Counted from the stretch's first letter, positions 17,901-26,531 are shown. The stretch is 64,000 nt of DNA from Tenuifilum sp040752515 (GCA_040752515.1 JBFMGQ010000005.1:1-64000), one strand, 5' to 3'. Numbers and translations: made by a program. Notes: generated from the sequence alone by a model not told the origin.

Positions 17901-18090
17901 TTACGTTCACTTCAATATCCTCGGCACTAGCACCGGGATAAAAGGTGATAACGCTTATGCTAGGAATATCCATGTCGGGCATCAGATCTACCGGTATATA
18001 TAATAGCGAGTAGAAGCCCATAACGATCACCCCAATGAAAACCATCAAGGTAGTAATCGGTTTTTTTACGGCTGAACTGTAAAGGCTCAT
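14944..18090 (-). CDS. RND efflux pump inner-membrane permease (AcrB/HAE1-like)
   Basis: The 1048-residue protein has the RND layout: a transmembrane helix at residues 11-31, a large periplasmic loop, a helix bundle (about 335-545), a second large loop and a final helix bundle (about 855-1030). Visible signatures are 'LYIPVDLMPDMDIPSISV', 'GMVVDDAIVVLENI' with the paired Asp residues of proton relay, 'LSTLAALTLTPMLSSRIL' and 'GIAVKNSIVLVDFIN'. It should pump drugs or other amphiphiles out of the cell with its adaptor and outer-membrane channel, both encoded directly upstream. The substrate cannot be deduced. Confidence 0.95.
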   Translation of the reverse strand: MSLYSSAVKKPITTLMVFIGVIVMGFYSLLYIPVDLMPDMDIPSISVITFYPGASAEDIEVNVTKPLENQLNALQNLKKVTSSSKDNISFITCEFEYGINLDEASNNIRDAISLAEKALPDGCEKPSIFKFSSSMIPVLIYGIQADKSYAALEKIIDERIVEKLSRIDGVGTVNIIGKPTRIIDVKVDPRKLDSYNLTLEQVGAAIGAENISLPAGRIEVGRMEFPVRTNGEFSSSDVVKNLVVANNGGKLVYLRDIATVKDTLKHVLVDERINGSMGVRLMVQKQSGANTVKIAREVRNKFDEIKKELPSDVQVVKILDSSEFIQSSINNLSETLIYAFVFVALVVILFLGRWRSTIIILLTIPVSLIGAFIYLFISGNSINIVSLSALAIAIGMVVDDAIVVLENITTHIERGSSPMEAAVFATREVGLAVIATTLVIVAVFFPLTLVGGLTGVFFRQLGWIVSITITLSTLAALTLTPMLSSRILKGRTYYKHHRNRFLEAVNRFWSFFDDIYVKALAWVLKHKTVTLIVAGFIFLGSIGLFSVIGKEFTPAQDNGRINVNMEIPQGLRIDEAKALARDFEQKVRQKYPEIVLVSTSIGTDEGGSLMSAFQKAASYIVNYSLMLTSVENRSRSIFEIADSIRNDIKDYSQISSSYVDPGGSRNAMSAAFSGGGGNNMEVKVLGYDINQTNYIAEQIANTLKSEKGFRDVSISRDKERMELQIFPDRDKLAQLGLNTSMLASAVRNRVYGLTATKYREEGTEYDVILKYNDANLTSVTDIENITFKGPMGNMVRVGDVAKIKQVYTTPNIEHENKIRVVKVVSALSGTDLGSATNIINAKLATMNIPNNVIVEIGGAAKDMADTFKDLMLLFVLILILTYIVMASQFESLREPFIIMFSVPFALTGVFIALWVTGSTINLISGIAIVMLVGIAVKNSIVLVDFINLLVDRGKSVTQSILEGGKSRLRPILMTSFTTLLGMLPMALSTGEGSEIWRPLGISIVGGLFFSMMISLIIVPIIYALFANARIKRERKKLQAAAGEISFED

Positions 18091-18108
18091 GGTTTACTGT
18101 TTTAACGG

Positions 18109-19152
18109 TTACTTTTTAACCACTGCTTGGCCGTCGGCAACAATGGTATGTCCTTCAATAATAATTTCTTCACCGGCGGATAGCCCTTTCACTATTTCTA
18201 CATTATCGTCAAAAACATCGCCCTGCTCCACAGGACGACGAACGGCTCTGCCATTCTGGTAAACAAACACGTACCTCTCGTTTGTCCCCGATTGTTTTAA
18301 TATAGCAAAGGCAGGAACCAGCAAGGCCTCGCCTTTGCCTACATTGATAATTGCGGTTGCAAACATACCGGGCCTTAGCTTCATATCTGGATTTGCAACC
18401 ACTACCTCAACCGTAAAGGTTTTGGTCATGTTGTCAATAGTAGGGTAAATCTTTTCAATGTTGCCTGTAAATTCCTTATCGGGGTAAACCTCGGTTTTAA
18501 CAGTAACCTTCATGCCAGGCTTAATGCTATTTAAATAGGTTGATGACACACCAACCAAAAGCTTTAGCTTATCGAGCTGCATGATTGAAACCACCGCTGG
18601 TTTACCAACGCCGGGTGCAGGCGACATGACAAACATCTCTCCATCGTTTATGTATTTACCGGTTATAATCCCATCAATTGGCGATTTTAACGAGGTGTTT
18701 TCGTCCAAAAACTCAAGGTTGGTTTTTGCAATATCGTACTGCATCTTAACAGCATCGTACTGCTGTTGCGGAATTGCACCAACTTTAAGCAGGGAATCGA
18801 CACGCTGAAGGTCAATCTTAACCTTATCGAACTGTATTTTGGCTTGCATGTAATTGGTGCGATCGAGCATGGCAACAAGTTGCCCTGCCTTTACCCTGTC
18901 GCCAACATCAACCATAACTTTCTCTAGCCTACCGGCAGTGGCTGGTGCCAAATGGTTCTCCTTGTAGGCCTGAATGGTTGCAGGATACCTAAGCTGACGT
19001 TCGATACTAACGGGCTGAATGAGCTGGGTTACCACTTTAGCCTCTACTAAGGCAACGGGTTGAGCATCTTCTGCCTTATTACCCTGACACGAGGCAAGGA
19101 AGATCACCACAGAGGCAAATGCAATTGTTTTAATGTTGATAAGTGTTCTCAT
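18109..19152 (-). CDS. RND efflux periplasmic adaptor subunit
   Basis: The 347-residue lipoprotein (signal ending FLASC) links the RND pump to the outer-membrane channel. The order is a barrel-sandwich half 'LAPATAGRLEKVMVDVGDRV', a short alpha-hairpin (about 105-150), the second half 'SPIDGIITGKYINDGEMF', a beta-barrel domain and a membrane-proximal domain 'GLSAGEEIIIEGHTIVADGQ'. This is the MFP/HlyD-like fold. It lies 18 bp before the pump gene and 26 bp after the tolC-like gene. Confidence 0.95.
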   Translation of the reverse strand: MRTLINIKTIAFASVVIFLASCQGNKAEDAQPVALVEAKVVTQLIQPVSIERQLRYPATIQAYKENHLAPATAGRLEKVMVDVGDRVKAGQLVAMLDRTNYMQAKIQFDKVKIDLQRVDSLLKVGAIPQQQYDAVKMQYDIAKTNLEFLDENTSLKSPIDGIITGKYINDGEMFVMSPAPGVGKPAVVSIMQLDKLKLLVGVSSTYLNSIKPGMKVTVKTEVYPDKEFTGNIEKIYPTIDNMTKTFTVEVVVANPDMKLRPGMFATAIINVGKGEALLVPAFAILKQSGTNERYVFVYQNGRAVRRPVEQGDVFDDNVEIVKGLSAGEEIIIEGHTIVADGQAVVKK

Positions 19153-19178
19153 GGTAATATATGTTTAAATGTTTTGTT

Positions 19179-20513
19179 TTACTTTTCAAATGGCTCACCT
19201 AAAATTTTTTCGTAATCGGTTTTAGCAGTGAGATACTCCAGCTGTGCCTGAATAAGATTTAACTTGGCCTGAAGCATTGCATTTTCGGCATCGTTCAACT
19301 CCAAAAGCGTTGCTTGTCCGGTATTGTAGCGGGTTTGAGCAATAGTATATCCTTTTTCCGCCAGGTCAACATTACCTTTTGCCGAGTTCACCTTTTTTAC
19401 TGCAGCATTCACAGCATTCACAGCATTTTGAACCTGAACCGTCAGGTTGTTTTGCGTAAACTGCGCTTGCATATCAACTTGATGCTGGCTTATGCGTACT
19501 TGACTGAGCTGTTTACGAACCGAAAAACCACTAAAAATTGGCACATTGAGTTGCAAACCAACCATCGATGTTGGCACCCAATTGTAGTTGCTGAATTTGT
19601 AATCGTTTGCCTGGGTTTGATACTGGTAATTACCAATTGCCACCAGGCTTGGGTAATTTGCACCCTTTACCATTTTCTCCTGAATGGATAGCATTTGTCG
19701 GGTAAGGGTAAGTTGCCTTAGGGTTGAGTTACTGCTCAACCAGCTGGAATCGGCAAGTGCCATCTCACTGAAATTGTAGTTGGTAAGTTCCTTTTCGTCG
19801 AGTTCAACTGGGGTATTTATGTCGATATTGAGTAACACCTTGAATATATTAAGTAAGTTGGTGTAGGCATTCTCGGTTTGAACCAGATTGGGATAAATAT
19901 TATCAACCTGAACCTTAATGCGGATAAAGTCGTAGTCGGAAACCATGCCATTGGCATTAAGCTTTTGGATATTATTAAAGTTTGCAACGGCATTCTGGTA
20001 ACTTTGGTTAATCACATCGCGTGTTCGGCGAAGCAACAGAACATTGTAATACGTTGTTTTGATGTTAGCGGCCAGGTTAATTTTGCTCTCGCGCAACTTT
20101 TCCTGACTTATTTCAACATCCTTTTGTCCTAACCGAATCGACTCAAATACATTGTAAACAAACAATGGCATCGATGCGCTAATTGAAGCAGAATAACTAT
20201 TATCGGAGCCAATGGTTAAGGTGGACCCAAAGGGCGAACCTTCAGGCATAAATATTACAGGGAGTTTGAGATTTCGCGTGTAACTAGCCGATGCCTTAAT
20301 GTTTGGATAAAGAGCAGCCATATACTCTTTTACCTTTTCCTGTTTCTTTTGCAGTTCAAGTTCAGTTACCTTATGCATTAGGTTTTGCTGAATAGCAAGG
20401 TCAACCGCCTGCTTAACAGTTAAATGCAATGTGTCGGGCTTTTGCTGCCCAAGGGCTAGGCTTGTTGAAAGGACAAAGCCTGCAAAAGAAAAAATTGTTA
20501 TTAGCTTACGCAT
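19179..20513 (-). CDS. TolC-family outer-membrane efflux channel
   Basis: The 444-residue protein has a signal peptide (MRKLITIFSFAGFVLSTSLALGQ) and two structural repeats of long helices with barrel strands. Typical TolC-family features are 'LTVKQAVDLAIQQN', 'IKASASYTRNLKLP' and the second repeat's 'GLQLNVPIFSGFSVRKQLSQ'. It forms the exit duct of the RND complex. The gene is the first after tetR (21-bp gap), so its expression should follow the operator upstream of tetR. Confidence 0.95.
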   Translation of the reverse strand: MRKLITIFSFAGFVLSTSLALGQQKPDTLHLTVKQAVDLAIQQNLMHKVTELELQKKQEKVKEYMAALYPNIKASASYTRNLKLPVIFMPEGSPFGSTLTIGSDNSYSASISASMPLFVYNVFESIRLGQKDVEISQEKLRESKINLAANIKTTYYNVLLLRRTRDVINQSYQNAVANFNNIQKLNANGMVSDYDFIRIKVQVDNIYPNLVQTENAYTNLLNIFKVLLNIDINTPVELDEKELTNYNFSEMALADSSWLSSNSTLRQLTLTRQMLSIQEKMVKGANYPSLVAIGNYQYQTQANDYKFSNYNWVPTSMVGLQLNVPIFSGFSVRKQLSQVRISQHQVDMQAQFTQNNLTVQVQNAVNAVNAAVKKVNSAKGNVDLAEKGYTIAQTRYNTGQATLLELNDAENAMLQAKLNLIQAQLEYLTAKTDYEKILGEPFEK

Positions 20514-20534
20514 ACTGTTAATGTTTAAAGTTTA

Positions 20535-21161
20535 TTATCGAATTTGTTTGTGTTTTTCGTAGTAATAATCAACCAGTTCAATTCCTTTTGAAGTGGCAAG
20601 CCCGCGAATAAAATTTACGGCCATGTGTTCAAAAACTTCGGCCAAAGGAAAATCGTTTAAGGAGTTGGAGCCCGGTTCAAATCCGCTACGAAGGAGTTTT
20701 GTAAATTCAAAAACCACGCTGGCCACGATTTGTGGATTTACTTCAGCTCTAAAAAGATTATCGGCCTTACCCTTTTCAATAAACTCAACCATTCTCTCCT
20801 TCAAGTAATGGTCAAACTCTCCTGCTTGCTTACAAATGGTTTTGGGGTAATTTTTTTTAAAATCGTACATGAAAAGTGGGCTAACATTGCGTAACTTATT
20901 GATATGCGACCACATGAACATGATATAGGTCTCAATGTAATGCTCACTTTTGTTCAAAATGCTTTGGACCATGGCCTGCATACTTTCATTCTCGAGTAAA
21001 ACACAGGCCTCAACTATTTCATCCTTGTTCTGGAAATTTTCATAGATGGTTCGCTTGGAAATTCCTAGGTGCTCTGCCAGCATGTCCATGGTAACCCCAC
21101 GAATTCCCATTCGCTTGAATAGTTCCAGTGCCCCTTCTACTATCTGTTCCTTAACTGCCAT
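20535..21161 (-). CDS. TetR/AcrR-family repressor of the RND operon
   Basis: The 208-residue protein has an N-terminal helix-turn-helix (about residues 5-50: 'GIRGVTMDMLAEHLGISKRT' then IYENFQNKDEIV) and a variable all-helical ligand domain. It is the first gene of the efflux operon. Its promoter carries two AAAACTA/TAGTTTT inverted repeats (21162-21187 and 21209-21234), the second covering the -33 box, so autorepression relieved by a pump substrate is likely. Confidence 0.93.
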   Translation of the reverse strand: MAVKEQIVEGALELFKRMGIRGVTMDMLAEHLGISKRTIYENFQNKDEIVEACVLLENESMQAMVQSILNKSEHYIETYIMFMWSHINKLRNVSPLFMYDFKKNYPKTICKQAGEFDHYLKERMVEFIEKGKADNLFRAEVNPQIVASVVFEFTKLLRSGFEPGSNSLNDFPLAEVFEHMAVNFIRGLATSKGIELVDYYYEKHKQIR

Positions 21162-21187
21162 AAAACTATTTATACTATTTTAGTTTT
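21162..21187. promoter_or_regulatory. Operator-like inverted repeat next to the tetR start
   Basis: AAAACTA (21162-21168) and TAGTTTT (21181-21187) are exact inverted arms separated by 12 bases, immediately before the tetR ATG. The same arms occur in the repeat at 21209-21234. Confidence 0.55.
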
Positions 21188-21194
21188 CCAAAAG

Positions 21195-21226
21195 CAAAAG
21201 TAAAACAGAAAACTATTTAAACCAAA
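21195..21226 (-). promoter_or_regulatory. Promoter of the tetR-RND operon
   Basis: On the minus strand TTTG (plus 21223-21226) and TACTTTTG (plus 21195-21202) are separated by 20 bases, a full match to the Bacteroidota -33/-7 promoter. Transcription would start near 21188, between the two operator-like repeats. Confidence 0.65.
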
Positions 21227-21234
21227 ATAGTTTT
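21209..21234. promoter_or_regulatory. Palindromic operator over the tetR -33 box
   Basis: AAAACTATTT and AAATAGTTTT form a perfect 10-bp inverted repeat around AAACCA. The -33 TTTG lies inside it, so a TetR dimer bound here would block the promoter. It is 68 bases from the lysS -7 box, so lysS need not be affected. Confidence 0.65.
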
Positions 21235-21301
21235 GTTAATTTACATGAAAATATGCTTTTGTTAAATCAAAGCGCCGTGTTTTCGATTCACAAAAATCTT
21301 G

Positions 21302-21309
21302 TATTTTTG
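21302..21309 (+). promoter_or_regulatory. Putative -7 box of lysS
   Basis: TATTTTTG matches TAnnTTTG and would start transcription near 21316, 20 bases before the ATG. Confidence 0.5.
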
Positions 21310-21335
21310 CAAGTTGCAAAAAATCAGATAAAACA

Positions 21336-23060
21336 ATGGCTTTGTACGAAGAACTTAGTGAACAGGAAATAATCCGTCGCCAATCGCTTGAGGAGTTGCG
21401 CAAGATAGGCATTGAACCCTACCCGGCTGCCATGTATCCGGTAAGCCACAGCACCGCCGATATACTTGCCCACTTTGAAAACATGAGTGCGAACCAAGCC
21501 GAGGTTTGCATTGCTGGCCGTATTATGGCCCGTCGCATTATGGGTAATGCCTCGTTCTTTGAATTGCAGGACGAAAAGGGCAAAATACAGGTTTACGTGA
21601 AACGCGATGATGTTTGCCCTGGCGAAGATAAAACCCTGTATAATACCGTGTTCAAAAAATTACTCGATATTGGCGATATAGTGGGTATAAAGGGTTTTGT
21701 TTTCAGGACCCAAATGGGCGAGGAGTCGGTACATGCCAAGGAACTTACCGTGCTGGCCAAATCGTTGCGTCCGCTACCCATTGTTAAGGAAAAGGACGGA
21801 AAAGTATTTGATGCTGTTACCGACCCCGAGTTCCGCTACCGCCAACGCTATGTCGATTTAATTGTAAACCCCGGTGTGCGCGATATTTTCCGTAAACGGG
21901 CTACCATAATAAACACCATGCGAGAGTTTTTCAACTCCAAGGGATACCTTGAGGTTGAAACGCCAATCCTCCAGCCCATACCAGGTGGTGCAGCAGCCCG
22001 TCCGTTTGTTACCCACCATAATGCACTCGATATCCCGCTTTACCTTCGAATTGCCAACGAGCTTTACCTGAAAAGGCTAATTGTTGGTGGGTTTAACGGG
22101 GTATATGAGTTTGCCAAGGACTTCCGCAACGAGGGCATGGATCGCACCCATAACCCCGAATTTACCGTTATGGAAATTTACGTGGCTTACAAGGACTACT
22201 TCTGGATGATGGACTTCACCGAGGAGATGCTCGAGCGTGTTGCCCTTGCCATACATGGCACTACCAAGATAACCTTTGGCGATAAGGAGATTGACTTTAA
22301 GCGCCCCTTCCGCCGCATGACCATGACCGATGCCATTAAGCAGTATGCCGGTGTTGATATTACGGGCAAATCCGAAGATGAACTCCGTGCTATTTGCAAG
22401 CAAATGGAAATTGAGATTGACGACACTATGGGTAAGGGAAAACTGATTGATGCCATCTTTGGAGAGAAGTGCGAAGAGCACCTTGTTCAGCCAACCTTTA
22501 TCATGGATTACCCCATTGAGATGTCGCCGCTTTGCAAGCGCCACCGCAGCAACCCCGAGCTAACCGAGCGCTTTGAGCTATTTGTCGCCGGCAAGGAGCT
22601 TTGCAATGCCTACAGCGAGCTCAACGACCCCATCGATCAGCTGGAGCGTTTCCAGGAACAGCTCCGCCTAAGCGAACGTGGCGACGATGAGGCAATGTAT
22701 ATTGATATGGACTTTGTAAGGGCCTTGGAGTATGGTATGCCAACCTGCTCAGGTATGGGTATTGGTATCGACCGCCTAACGATGTTTATGACTAACCAGC
22801 CATCCATTCAGGATGTACTATTCTTCCCGCAAATGCGCCCCGAAAAGAAACCGCAGAAGGATACAGCAGAAGCCTACGCCCAAAAAGGTATACCTGCCGA
22901 TTGGGTTCCAGTTCTGCAAAAAATGGGCTTTAGCACCGTGGCCTCACTGAACGGAGTAGCAGCCGGTAAACTTTTCAACGACCTATGCGGCTACAACAAA
23001 AAGAATAAGTTAGGACTCCCCAACCCCACCATGGACGATGTGAAACGGTGGGTGGAGTAA
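21336..23060 (+). CDS. lysS: Lysine--tRNA ligase (class II)
   Basis: LysS charges tRNA-Lys. The 574-residue protein has an N-terminal OB-fold anticodon domain (about 55-160, 'VCIAGRIMARRIMGNASFFE') and a class II core with motif 2 'FRNEGMDRTHNPEFT' and motif 3 'GMGIGIDRLTMFM'. It is about 70 residues longer than E. coli LysS: after the core there is a helix-rich tail, 'GIPADWVPVLQKMGFSTVAS' onward, as I recall is common in Bacteroidota LysS. The gene is monocistronic, with its own promoter and a terminator at 23071. Confidence 0.97.
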   Translation: MALYEELSEQEIIRRQSLEELRKIGIEPYPAAMYPVSHSTADILAHFENMSANQAEVCIAGRIMARRIMGNASFFELQDEKGKIQVYVKRDDVCPGEDKTLYNTVFKKLLDIGDIVGIKGFVFRTQMGEESVHAKELTVLAKSLRPLPIVKEKDGKVFDAVTDPEFRYRQRYVDLIVNPGVRDIFRKRATIINTMREFFNSKGYLEVETPILQPIPGGAAARPFVTHHNALDIPLYLRIANELYLKRLIVGGFNGVYEFAKDFRNEGMDRTHNPEFTVMEIYVAYKDYFWMMDFTEEMLERVALAIHGTTKITFGDKEIDFKRPFRRMTMTDAIKQYAGVDITGKSEDELRAICKQMEIEIDDTMGKGKLIDAIFGEKCEEHLVQPTFIMDYPIEMSPLCKRHRSNPELTERFELFVAGKELCNAYSELNDPIDQLERFQEQLRLSERGDDEAMYIDMDFVRALEYGMPTCSGMGIGIDRLTMFMTNQPSIQDVLFFPQMRPEKKPQKDTAEAYAQKGIPADWVPVLQKMGFSTVASLNGVAAGKLFNDLCGYNKKNKLGLPNPTMDDVKRWVE

Positions 23061-23070
23061 AATGATTTTT

Positions 23071-23094
23071 AAGGCCTAGGGAACTAGGCCTTTT
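23071..23094. terminator. Bidirectional terminator between lysS and the OppC-like permease gene
   Basis: AAGGCCTAG and CTAGGCCTT form a 9-bp stem with a 4-base loop. A-rich sequence lies on the left and TTTT on the right. The stop codon of the minus-strand permease gene lies inside the right arm. Confidence 0.75.
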
Positions 23095-24274
23095 CAATTT
23101 CACGGGGGTCTAGGGCATCGCGAAGACTATTGCCAAGCAGGTTAAAGGCCAGTACCAAAAGCATCATGGCAAAACCGGGGATCAGGGCAAGGTAAGCCTT
23201 ATCCATGATGATGTAACCGTAATGATCGCGAATCATGGTACCCCACGAAGGAGCGGGGGGCTGAACGCCGATACCCAAAAAACTTAATCCTGCCTCAAGC
23301 AAAATGGCTGTTGAGAAGTTACTTGCCGAAACGATGATTACAGGTGCCATTATATTGGGCAACACATGCCTGAAAATGGTTCGCCAACGGCTGAAGCCCA
23401 AAACTTTTGCCGCTTCAACATACTCCTTTTCCCTAACGCTAAGAACCTGACCACGCACAACACGTGCCATGTCGACCCACATGGTTAGGCCAACGGCAAC
23501 AAAGATTTGCCAGAAACCTTTGCCAATAACCATGGTTAAGGCAATAACCATCAGTAAAGTAGGTACAGACCAAACCACATTCACCAGCCACATAATGGCA
23601 TCATCAATAAAACCGCGGGCAAAGCCTGCAATGGCTCCAAGCAGAATTCCTATGATAAGCGCTATTCCAACAGCAATAAAACCAACCGATAGCGAAATGC
23701 GCGCACCAATAACTAATCGACTCAATAAATCGCGACCAAACCGGTCGGTTCCAAGCAAAAAACGATGCGTTACAAGGTTATGGCCGAGAACTTGTTGCCG
23801 TGCCTCATCTAAGTTCAAAGTTACTACTCTTTGGTCAGGCAAGTAGATTGAGATAGTATCGTTCTCAAGCCTATACCTCTTTTCGGCGTGTAACCTGTAA
23901 AGCACCTCGGGTATTGTCGATTCGCTTACAATGGTATCGCCATCGGGAATTGGATTAAACTCTATGGCATACACCTTGATGCCATCAAAGTAGACGCTAT
24001 CAACTGGAATCTCCGTAAAGTCAGGCTCCTGCCCAAAAAGCATACGACCAAAAAAGTTACGATGCTTAACATCGTGCTGCTTAGCAATGCGAAGGAATTT
24101 TACCTCAGTGCCCGGCTTAAGGGTAGCCAGCTGCAAATGCTGATTATTTGCAAAGGGGGTACTATCGGGTATAATAAGGTAACCAAGCATGGCAACAACT
24201 GCCACGATGGCAATAAAAAGAAACGATGCAACCGCCAAACGATCGGCTAATAACCTACGTAAGGCAATACGCAT
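23084..24274 (-). CDS. OppC/DppC-like ABC transporter permease
   Basis: The 396-residue protein (ATG at 24274) has a first membrane helix, then a long periplasmic insert of about 130 residues. The permease core follows with the family motif 'LGTDRFGRDLLSRLVIGARI' and the EAA-type loop 'EYVEAAKVLGFSRWRTIFRH', and ends 'LGNSLRDALDPREIEKA'. It should form half of a peptide or nickel importer channel. No binding protein, second permease or ATPase is adjacent, so its partners are encoded elsewhere. An in-frame GTG at 24325 would overlap the previous gene by 25 bp and is less likely. Confidence 0.88.
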   Translation of the reverse strand: MRIALRRLLADRLAVASFLFIAIVAVVAMLGYLIIPDSTPFANNQHLQLATLKPGTEVKFLRIAKQHDVKHRNFFGRMLFGQEPDFTEIPVDSVYFDGIKVYAIEFNPIPDGDTIVSESTIPEVLYRLHAEKRYRLENDTISIYLPDQRVVTLNLDEARQQVLGHNLVTHRFLLGTDRFGRDLLSRLVIGARISLSVGFIAVGIALIIGILLGAIAGFARGFIDDAIMWLVNVVWSVPTLLMVIALTMVIGKGFWQIFVAVGLTMWVDMARVVRGQVLSVREKEYVEAAKVLGFSRWRTIFRHVLPNIMAPVIIVSASNFSTAILLEAGLSFLGIGVQPPAPSWGTMIRDHYGYIIMDKAYLALIPGFAMMLLVLAFNLLGNSLRDALDPREIEKA

Positions 24275-24300
24275 GGGCGAACCACTCCGGGCTAAAGCTG

Positions 24301-25413
24301 CTATCTTACTGTTCTTCCTTTCCACCCTGTTACTTTTAGTAAACCTGCCAAAGCAGTAAATGATATGTAAAACGGGTAAACAACTTGTAAAGGTATAAAA
24401 ACAGCCAATAGCTTTTGCTGTTGGGTTTTAAAAAGGTAATATGCCAGAAAAGGAAAATCGACTGAGGTTTTGGCAGCTAACATGGTAAATGGAATTGCCA
24501 TATCAACTGTATGTGTAAATGAAAGAATAAAAAGTAAAACTATCCAAAAATTCATAACAAAAACCAATGCTGCCAAAAAAAGCGTATCCGAATCGGAATA
24601 GGCCGATGCTTTTGAAGCCCAACGGGTTCGGCGAGCCAAAAAGTCCTTAATCCCTCCCCCAAAAGTCGTTTGAACGGCAACTTGAGGCGATGCCAAAAAT
24701 CTACATTGCAAACCGGGAATGGTCTTGGCATGGTGAAGTAGGAACATATCGTCGCCTGAGGCAATATCGGTGCGTAAAGTTTTGCCATCAACCTTAATGG
24801 CACTAAGCTTAAAGGCCAAATTGGCCGATGAAGCAATTACCGGCCTACCTATTGAGAAACTTGCTGCCGACACCGCCATTAACGAAAGGTAATCGAGTGC
24901 CTCGAGCCTCGAAAGTAAACTTCCCACTTCCAGCTGGGGTTTAACTTCGCCCTGAACTAAATGGTATTTCGCCATCTCACCAGCAATGGTGCTAAGCCAT
25001 TGAGGATTTGGAGCGCAATCGGCATCGGTAAATACAATGGTATCGAATTTGGCCACTGAAATCCCGTAAAGTAAAGCCTGCTTCTTTCCCGTTTGCCCTG
25101 TGGGCAAAACCAAGAGCTTTAAAGGGATTTGGGTTAAGCGCTCCTTAACCAGCTCCATCCCGTTGTCGGTTGATCCATCATCAACCAGTATAGCTTCCCA
25201 GAAATCAAGAGGTAGATCCTGCAACTCAAGCGATGCAACAAGTTTAGGCAGATTTTGGCGTTCGTTCCTGAACGCCACTATCACTGAAATTCCATTAGTA
25301 AGATTGTATTGAGAATTACCAGTTTTTAACCACCTATTACTCAGTAAACCCAATAAAAGCAGAAGAATGGCTAATAGGTAGATTGATAACAGTATGGTTG
25401 AAAAGAGTATCAT
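24301..25413 (-). CDS. Membrane GT2-family glycosyltransferase
   Basis: The 370-residue protein has an N-terminal membrane helix (about 3-25) and a GT-A catalytic domain with 'AILVDDGSTDNGMELV', 'FTDADCAPNPQW' (DxD), 'SGDDMFLLHHAK' and 'RRTRWASK' (the Q/RxxRW type motif). Two or three C-terminal membrane helices follow. It should transfer a sugar onto a lipid or polysaccharide acceptor at the inner membrane; the substrate is unknown. It overlaps the upstream aminotransferase gene by 4 bp (ATGA), so the two are translationally coupled. Confidence 0.85.
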   Translation of the reverse strand: MILFSTILLSIYLLAILLLLLGLLSNRWLKTGNSQYNLTNGISVIVAFRNERQNLPKLVASLELQDLPLDFWEAILVDDGSTDNGMELVKERLTQIPLKLLVLPTGQTGKKQALLYGISVAKFDTIVFTDADCAPNPQWLSTIAGEMAKYHLVQGEVKPQLEVGSLLSRLEALDYLSLMAVSAASFSIGRPVIASSANLAFKLSAIKVDGKTLRTDIASGDDMFLLHHAKTIPGLQCRFLASPQVAVQTTFGGGIKDFLARRTRWASKASAYSDSDTLFLAALVFVMNFWIVLLFILSFTHTVDMAIPFTMLAAKTSVDFPFLAYYLFKTQQQKLLAVFIPLQVVYPFYISFTALAGLLKVTGWKGRTVR

Positions 25414-26531
25414 TGTTTTTTAATAAAATCAGCAATTTTGGTGCAGGCTAACGAAATCTCATCCATTGGGCGAGCCACATTAAAGCGCAACCAGTTTTTC
25501 TTTTTAGAACTAAAATGCTCACCGGGAATAACAGCCACACCAGTAGTTTCATATAGGTCAGAAGCAAACTCAAAGCCATCGGTATAGGGCTCGGGTAGTT
25601 TAGCCCAAACAAAACATCCCCCATCAATTTTGGGAATTGAAAAATTCAATTGGAGTAATTCATCGTTTAAGCTATCGAAAGCATTTTTTATGGTATGCCT
25701 CATAGTTTCAATGTATGCATTACCGTTTTGATGCCTATCAAGGTAAACAGCCAGGGCTTGTTGCATCACACTTGGAGCACAAAGACCAATGTAATCGTGA
25801 ATAGCCCGGATTGGTTTTGCATGTGCAGCATGATGGATTACATAGCCCACCCGCCATCCGGTAATACACAACGATTTTGAGAAACTACTAACAATGAATA
25901 GTTTTTCGGTGAGCTTATCAATTGGAATGTAGGGTTTTTGCGAAAAGTAAAGCTCTTGGTAAACCGAATCGAAAACCAAATAAAATCCAAATTCCTCGGC
26001 AAGTTCAAGCAATTTATTGACCTCAGCCTGAGTCCAAACCTTTCCGTATGGATTGCCAGGCGAACTCAAAAAAACCAACTTTACCCTATTGATTTCTATA
26101 CTTCTCCTCAGATCGTCAAAATCTACGATTTCGTCGTTGAGTAAGGGAAAGGCAACAAATTTTTGGTTGAATATTTGGGGCAAACGGCTATAGCTTTCGT
26201 AAGCAGGGTCAAAGGAAAGTGTTACCAAATTGTTTCCGAGTATCCTATACAGATAAGTATAAACCAACGAAAGCCCCTCGGTAGCACCCTGAACCACAAG
26301 TAGTTCATCGGGATCAAGGTTGTATTGCTTCTCAATGAGCGACCTTAACAGCAAATTTCCTATGCCAGGAGCATACTGATGGCATTGGGTGTGGGATATA
26401 TCATTTAAAATATCTAACAGCTGCATGGGCGGTTCAAATCCAGGAATACCCTGGGCAAGGTTTATTCCACCATTGGTTTTAACCAGATTGCTGAAATAGC
26501 TAATATATGAGCCATGGGGCTTTGCTCTCAT
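25410..26531 (-). CDS. Class I/II PLP-dependent aminotransferase
   Basis: The 373-residue enzyme has the fold-type I aminotransferase pattern: 'INLAQGIPGFEPP', 'VVQGATEGLSLVYTYL', 'SSPGNPYGKVWTQAEV' (the NPxG motif), the PLP-lysine block 'VSSFSKSLCITGWRVGY' and the Arg for substrate carboxylate in 'WLRFNVARP'. It resembles methionine/kynurenine-type aminotransferases (YbdL-like), but the substrate is not certain. The ATG at 26531 is used; the frame further upstream starts only with TTG and encodes an unlikely extra hydrophobic leader. Confidence 0.85.
   Translation of the reverse strand: MRAKPHGSYISYFSNLVKTNGGINLAQGIPGFEPPMQLLDILNDISHTQCHQYAPGIGNLLLRSLIEKQYNLDPDELLVVQGATEGLSLVYTYLYRILGNNLVTLSFDPAYESYSRLPQIFNQKFVAFPLLNDEIVDFDDLRRSIEINRVKLVFLSSPGNPYGKVWTQAEVNKLLELAEEFGFYLVFDSVYQELYFSQKPYIPIDKLTEKLFIVSSFSKSLCITGWRVGYVIHHAAHAKPIRAIHDYIGLCAPSVMQQALAVYLDRHQNGNAYIETMRHTIKNAFDSLNDELLQLNFSIPKIDGGCFVWAKLPEPYTDGFEFASDLYETTGVAVIPGEHFSSKKKNWLRFNVARPMDEISLACTKIADFIKKQ

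Noticed and set aside
22077..22544. Antisense ORF of 155 codons inside lysS
   Set aside because: Shadow of the lysS coding frame, with no promoter or family match.
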